This document shows positions 61,205 through 64,000 of a stretch of 64,000 nucleotides of DNA, one piece after another. The stretch comes from Bacteroidota bacterium (GTDB lineage: Bacteria > Bacteroidota > Bacteroidia > Bacteroidales > Lentimicrobiaceae), in assembly GCA_023417935.1 (NCBI GenBank), contig JAEZDY010000026.1, positions 18,402-82,401 on the forward strand, given 5' to 3'. A model generated the notes under the pieces. The model saw nothing but the letters and a program-made list of their open reading frames with translations. It had not been told where the DNA came from and searched no databases. How positions within the stretch are numbered: position 1 is the first letter of the stretch; every line of letters starts with the position of its first letter. The translations under genes and the position numbers were made by a program.

Positions 61205-61297
61205 CCCCCTCTCCCAGAGGGACGTAGCCCTCACCCCCTGGCTTCCTACCCCAGTGGGACGTAGCCCTCACCCCCTGGCCCCCTCTCCCAGAGGGAG
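61185..61297. repeat. 37-bp tandem repeat, three copies, at the end of mnmD
   Basis: Units start at 61185, 61222 and 61259 with ACGTAGCCCTCACCCC and period exactly 37 bp. The second halves are CCTCTCCCAGAGGGA-like with a small inverted repeat. The first unit encodes the final residues of mnmD. The remainder of 61298-61342 is plain sequence. Confidence 0.8.
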
Positions 61298-61342
61298 ATG
61301 GGGAACAAGGAAGTCTTTAGTGTTTAGGCATCGGTTTTTTTC

Positions 61343-61999
61343 TTATTGGTTGAGTTTTTTGGTGATCAGGTGGTCTATTACGGTGACGAGGTTTCTGGGG
61401 CTTAGGGTGCGCCAGTTTACGTTTTTGAGTAAGCCGCCAATGTTCAGGTAATAATCAAGGTGGCCGTGATAGAATTCATCGAGCACATGGTCTCTGAAAT
61501 TTATGAGGGCGATCCAGCCATCCTCCACATCCTCAAACCACTCCTGGTAGTATGAATCATCGTCGGCATGGAAGTTAAGCACGTTTTCGCCAATAAGTAT
61601 AAACTTGTTAATCCCCTCGCGCATCAGCGGCTCTATCAGATTGCGTTTCAGGTACATGATATCGTTATACAGGCAATCGTTCCACTCACCAAGTAATTCT
61701 ATGATGGCAAACCCCTCCTGGTAATCGGCATACAGTACCTTTGTGTATAAAGTAGCAGAGCCGATCTCATCCCACCGTGGGTGGATGTAGTAATTGTAGA
61801 TCACGTTGGTACAAACCATCTCACTGTACTCTCTCCCATAAAACGGCGAGCGTTCATCCATTGATGAGTTGTACAAATCCTCCCATGCGTAATAAGGTTC
61901 AATGTCATGCATAAGCCAGGCTGTTAATATAGTATTGAAACGGAGGTTTTGGGGGATTGTTATGTTGAAAAAATAAAATATTAGTTCAAGATGGTTCAA
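61343..61999 (-). CDS. conserved hypothetical protein
   Basis: A protein of up to 218 residues without a named family. It recalls a Bacteroidota family with the segment FNTILTAWLMHDIEPYYAWEDLYNSSMDERSPFYGREYSE and the His/Tyr/Trp-rich GEWNDCLYNDIMYLKRN; no catalytic motif or signal peptide is recognised. The only reading that covers the whole conserved start uses a TTG at 61999, inside a 10-bp tandem repeat; the first ATG (61912) drops about 29 residues. So the original start may have been displaced by repeat growth. Function unknown. Confidence 0.6.
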   Translation of the reverse strand: MNHLELIFYFFNITIPQNLRFNTILTAWLMHDIEPYYAWEDLYNSSMDERSPFYGREYSEMVCTNVIYNYYIHPRWDEIGSATLYTKVLYADYQEGFAIIELLGEWNDCLYNDIMYLKRNLIEPLMREGINKFILIGENVLNFHADDDSYYQEWFEDVEDGWIALINFRDHVLDEFYHGHLDYYLNIGGLLKNVNWRTLSPRNLVTVIDHLITKKLNQ

Positions 62000-62050
62000 G
62001 ATTGTTCAAGATAGTTCAAGATGGTTCAAGATAGTTCAAGATTGTTCAAG
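61981..62050. repeat. seven tandem 10-bp units
   Basis: Seven exact 10-bp units of the form ATDGTTCAAG run from 61981 to 62050; only positions 1 and 3 vary. The stretch lies at the apparent start of the hypothetical gene and has one unit per helix turn. Confidence 0.85.
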
Positions 62051-62412
62051 GAGTTCAGTCCTTAAGTTTCGAGGGCACAGCGCCGTAGGTGCTGAAGATC
62101 GGTAGAAACATACAGCCCCAATCACATGCACCGCTCCGTAGGTGCGGAACAAAAAGATTACATTCATCATAATCTGTAGTAATCCGTTCCCATCTATTGA
62201 AATCCATTCCCATATATCGTTTAGACTAGCATGGTGTCTCTACATCTGGTGATGGTCACCTCACCTCTGTCCTCTCCTCAAGGAGAGGATGAAGGACGTG
62301 GAAATATGAATACAACAACATTTAACGCAACCCCGGTGTAGAGACGCCATGTTGGCGTCTGAAAGGTAAGGAATGTACTGAGCCGTAGTTGCTGAAGATC
62401 GGTAGAAACATA
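62051..62412. other. gene-free repeat mosaic
   Basis: No gene is visible. Elements include two 31-bp copies with the core GAAGATCGGTAGAAACATA at 62082-62112 and 62382-62412, spaced exactly 300 bp. There is a partial copy CTCCGTAGGTGCGGAACAAA near 62132, a TCCTCTCCTCAAGGAGAGGA palindrome at about 62271-62290 and a GAGACGCC-ATGTT-GGCGTCT hairpin at 62341-62360. It looks like an assembly of dispersed repeats. Confidence 0.7.
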
Positions 62413-62637
62413 TTACCGGTTGTATTCAATTTTGTAATTTCCGGTGAAATCTATAGATGTTGGCAGGTTAAGCTCATTGTATGCAATTTTAGGAATTTCC
62501 TTGTTCACATCCTGGGTAAGGTTGCCATTAGCATCATAGCGGTACTCAGGCAGTCCATGCGTGTAATAGAAATGGCCGTTATCAAAAAAGTACATTGGAG
62601 TTAATATACGAACCCCCTTCTGCCCAATTTTTGCCAC
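62413..62637 (-). pseudogene. displaced Rhs/YD-repeat fragment
   Basis: A 74-codon minus-strand frame reads YRYDANGNLTQDVNKEIPKIAYNELNLPTSIDFTG, a textbook Rhs/YD-repeat signature, then stops at a repeat element. There is no credible start; it overlaps the 3' end of the MORN gene by 37 bp. It is best read as the remnant of an Rhs gene tip left by recombination. Confidence 0.75.
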
Positions 62638-63071
62638 CTCTTTTTTTTGTCATTCCATTGTTTTGTTTTAACGAGCGTGCCATACTTGTTATAGATATAT
62701 ATCTTAAACGGCTCACCGTTTTTAGTATACGAATACCATTTACCGGTTTGATAACCATCTTTATGATAACCACTTTGGGCAATAACACCATTTTCATGGA
62801 AGGACACATTAAAACCATCCACAACCTTATCCTCAAGAATTAGTTTTTTCATAGAAACTGAACCATCTTCATGATACTGTTCCATCCAGCCGTTAACTTT
62901 ACCATTTTTATAAGGTATCTGGAAAAATAATTTTCCGTTAGGGTATAAAACCTGACCCAAAGAGTCATATCCCAAGGTATCATAAATAACTTTATCATAA
63001 TCAGGTCTGTCAACTTGGGAATAGAGTAAATTAGAATATAAAATAATTGCCGTTACAAATAGAATTTTCAT
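62601..63071 (-). CDS. MORN-repeat (YwqK-like) exported protein, candidate Rhs immunity protein
   Basis: A 156-residue protein with a signal peptide (about 1-19, ALLYSQ) and MORN-type repeats (YPNGKLFFQIPYKNGKVNGWMEQYHEDGSVSMKKL; FHENGVIAQSGYHKDGYQTGKWYSYTKNGEPFKIYIYNKYG). Such repeats occur in the YwqK family of proteins annotated as antitoxins. Its ATG overlaps the Rhs toxin stop in ATGA at 63068-63071, the usual arrangement of a toxin followed by its immunity gene. Immunity is inferred; a membrane or outer-membrane adaptor role is the alternative. The C-terminus (KLGRRGFVY) abuts the Rhs fragment. Confidence 0.72.
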   Translation of the reverse strand: MKILFVTAIILYSNLLYSQVDRPDYDKVIYDTLGYDSLGQVLYPNGKLFFQIPYKNGKVNGWMEQYHEDGSVSMKKLILEDKVVDGFNVSFHENGVIAQSGYHKDGYQTGKWYSYTKNGEPFKIYIYNKYGTLVKTKQWNDKKKRWQKLGRRGFVY

Positions 63072-64000
63072 GGATTATTATTTTTATTTCGTTTATATAT
63101 GGCTTCTTCAGTATCTGCATTGATACCAGACTGGTTGCCAATTCCATGGCCACCCTGACCACTACTTTTTCCTTTGAGCCAGCTTATATAAGCTTTTAGA
63201 AATGCTACATTGTATACTGTGTGGCCACCTTCATGCGATAAAATTAATCCTGGGTCTTTTAAGTTACTGTTCAATAATATAGAGACAGTATTATCACCGT
63301 GTTGAGATTGAACAGAATAGTATTCAGTCATTGAACCATCCTCTGAGTACATCTGTACTGTGTTTTTGGGCTTCATATATGATAGACCACTTGCTGTTTG
63401 AGCAATAGGAAAATCCGGATTAGGACCCATGGAATTTGTATTTAAATTATCAACTGATTCAACATAAACATCCACCTCAGTTCCTCCGGGATCTTGGAGG
63501 TTATCTAGCTTGTTAAAAAGTGGTTCATTGTATTTCTTTAAATCATTAATTGCTCGATTTGTATGTTCATATTTTCTATCAATTCTTTTGAAACGACGTT
63601 CAGCTTTATTAGCTTTATAATTTAATTTCCAGTATTTTAATGTATTCTTTTTTCCTGTATAATTATTTCGCTTATCGTGAGTCTCATCTCTTATCTTCTT
63701 CTTTTCTTCCCTCTCCTCTTCGTGACGATTTTTTACATCAAGTCCAAATAGGTCTATATTGCCAATGGGATTATTTAGTGTGTAATTGTAGGGAGAATGG
63801 CTTAAATATTTTTCAGCTAAAGGATCAATCACATGCCATCTAGCGATCTGAGGATTATAATATCGGAACCCATAATCATACCAATCCAACCCCAGCTCAT
63901 CCTGGAACATTTTGCCGTTGTATTGGTATTCGTTGCGGTGAAGGGTGGAGGAGCTGTTGGCTGATAGTTCCTTCATGTTCATGCCAAAGGGGTAGTAGGC
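63068..64000 (-). CDS. Rhs polymorphic toxin, C-terminal part (partial, HEGGH motif)
   Basis: The 3' end of an Rhs gene running in from the right edge; 310 codons are in the window. It opens AYYPFGMNMKELSANSS, continues with the Rhs core YGFRYYNPQIARWHVIDPLAEKYLSHSPYNYTLNNPIGNIDLFGLD, and then a variable C-terminal region of about 220 residues. That region has a charged coil (REEKKKIRDETHDKRNN), and a domain with SHEGGHTVYN, an HExxH-type zinc motif, and a later ADTEEAIY that could give a third ligand. A metallopeptidase toxin is inferred. The 5' part with signal and repeats is outside. It overlaps the MORN gene by 4 bp. Confidence 0.85.
   Translation of the reverse strand, partial: AYYPFGMNMKELSANSSSTLHRNEYQYNGKMFQDELGLDWYDYGFRYYNPQIARWHVIDPLAEKYLSHSPYNYTLNNPIGNIDLFGLDVKNRHEEEREEKKKIRDETHDKRNNYTGKKNTLKYWKLNYKANKAERRFKRIDRKYEHTNRAINDLKKYNEPLFNKLDNLQDPGGTEVDVYVESVDNLNTNSMGPNPDFPIAQTASGLSYMKPKNTVQMYSEDGSMTEYYSVQSQHGDNTVSILLNSNLKDPGLILSHEGGHTVYNVAFLKAYISWLKGKSSGQGGHGIGNQSGINADTEEAIYKRNKNNNP

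Noticed and set aside
62595..62843. Plus-strand and alternative minus-strand frames across the MORN gene
   Set aside because: They have no family features and are antisense or out-of-frame shadows of the MORN gene with its clear signal peptide and repeats.

Overview
The window comes from a member of the Bacteroidota (Bacteroidetes) with an aerobic respiratory chain. This rests on alternative complex III genes beside a haem-copper oxidase, a complete Bat operon, two type IX secretion (T9SS) cargo proteins with type A sorting domains, a TonB-dependent receptor paired with a DUF4249 lipoprotein, TAnnTTTG-like promoter boxes, and AT-rich DNA. The sequence does not settle order or genus.

Layout. 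(1) 1-11955, minus strand: actABCDEF, an SCO copper chaperone, then cytochrome oxidase subunits I, III, IV and the start of II. This is one long respiratory operon running from quinol oxidation to oxygen reduction. (2) 12140-14321: a single-gene tRNA-Ser(CGA), a CsbD-like protein and a cytoplasmic PAS histidine kinase. (3) 14550-17626, plus strand: DUF748 protein, YihY/BrkB membrane protein, Fpg/Nei DNA glycosylase. (4) 17634-21153, minus strand: small stress-type genes (holin-like DUF1469, YtxH, DUF5670-like, acidic and glycine-rich small proteins, DUF892 ferritin-like, SDR), including two genes shorter than 60 codons. (5) 21539-27659, minus strand: CHASE3-type histidine kinase, CheY-like regulator, AraC regulator, YaaA, MscL, DUF3078 and TonB-domain proteins. 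(6) 27873-36208, minus strand: moxR, DUF58, a membrane protein and batA-batE. (7) 36305-41985: a C1B cysteine peptidase, and divergently two T9SS cargo proteins. (8) 42224-43459, minus strand: an outer-membrane-type protein, degenerate tandem repeats and a 42-residue lipoprotein. (9) 43566-50778, plus strand: ung, FadL-type porin, GDSL lipoprotein, M23/LysM peptidase, hydE-like radical SAM enzyme, thyA, folA. (10) 50926-58993, minus strand: DUF4249 lipoprotein and TonB receptor, a protein family often labelled asparagine synthetase B, dnaB, FKBP isomerase, a DEDD exonuclease. (11) 59045-61204, plus strand: lipoprotein and mnmD. (12) 61205-64000: a repeat-rich accessory end with a hypothetical gene, a displaced Rhs fragment, a MORN-repeat protein and the 3' end of an Rhs toxin gene with an HEGGH motif.

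The two themes most worth following are the Rhs toxin/MORN candidate immunity pair at the right edge, and at least six families of short intergenic repeats between 50.7 and 62.4 kb. Several of these repeats supply the last codons, stop codon or apparent start of the neighbouring gene.
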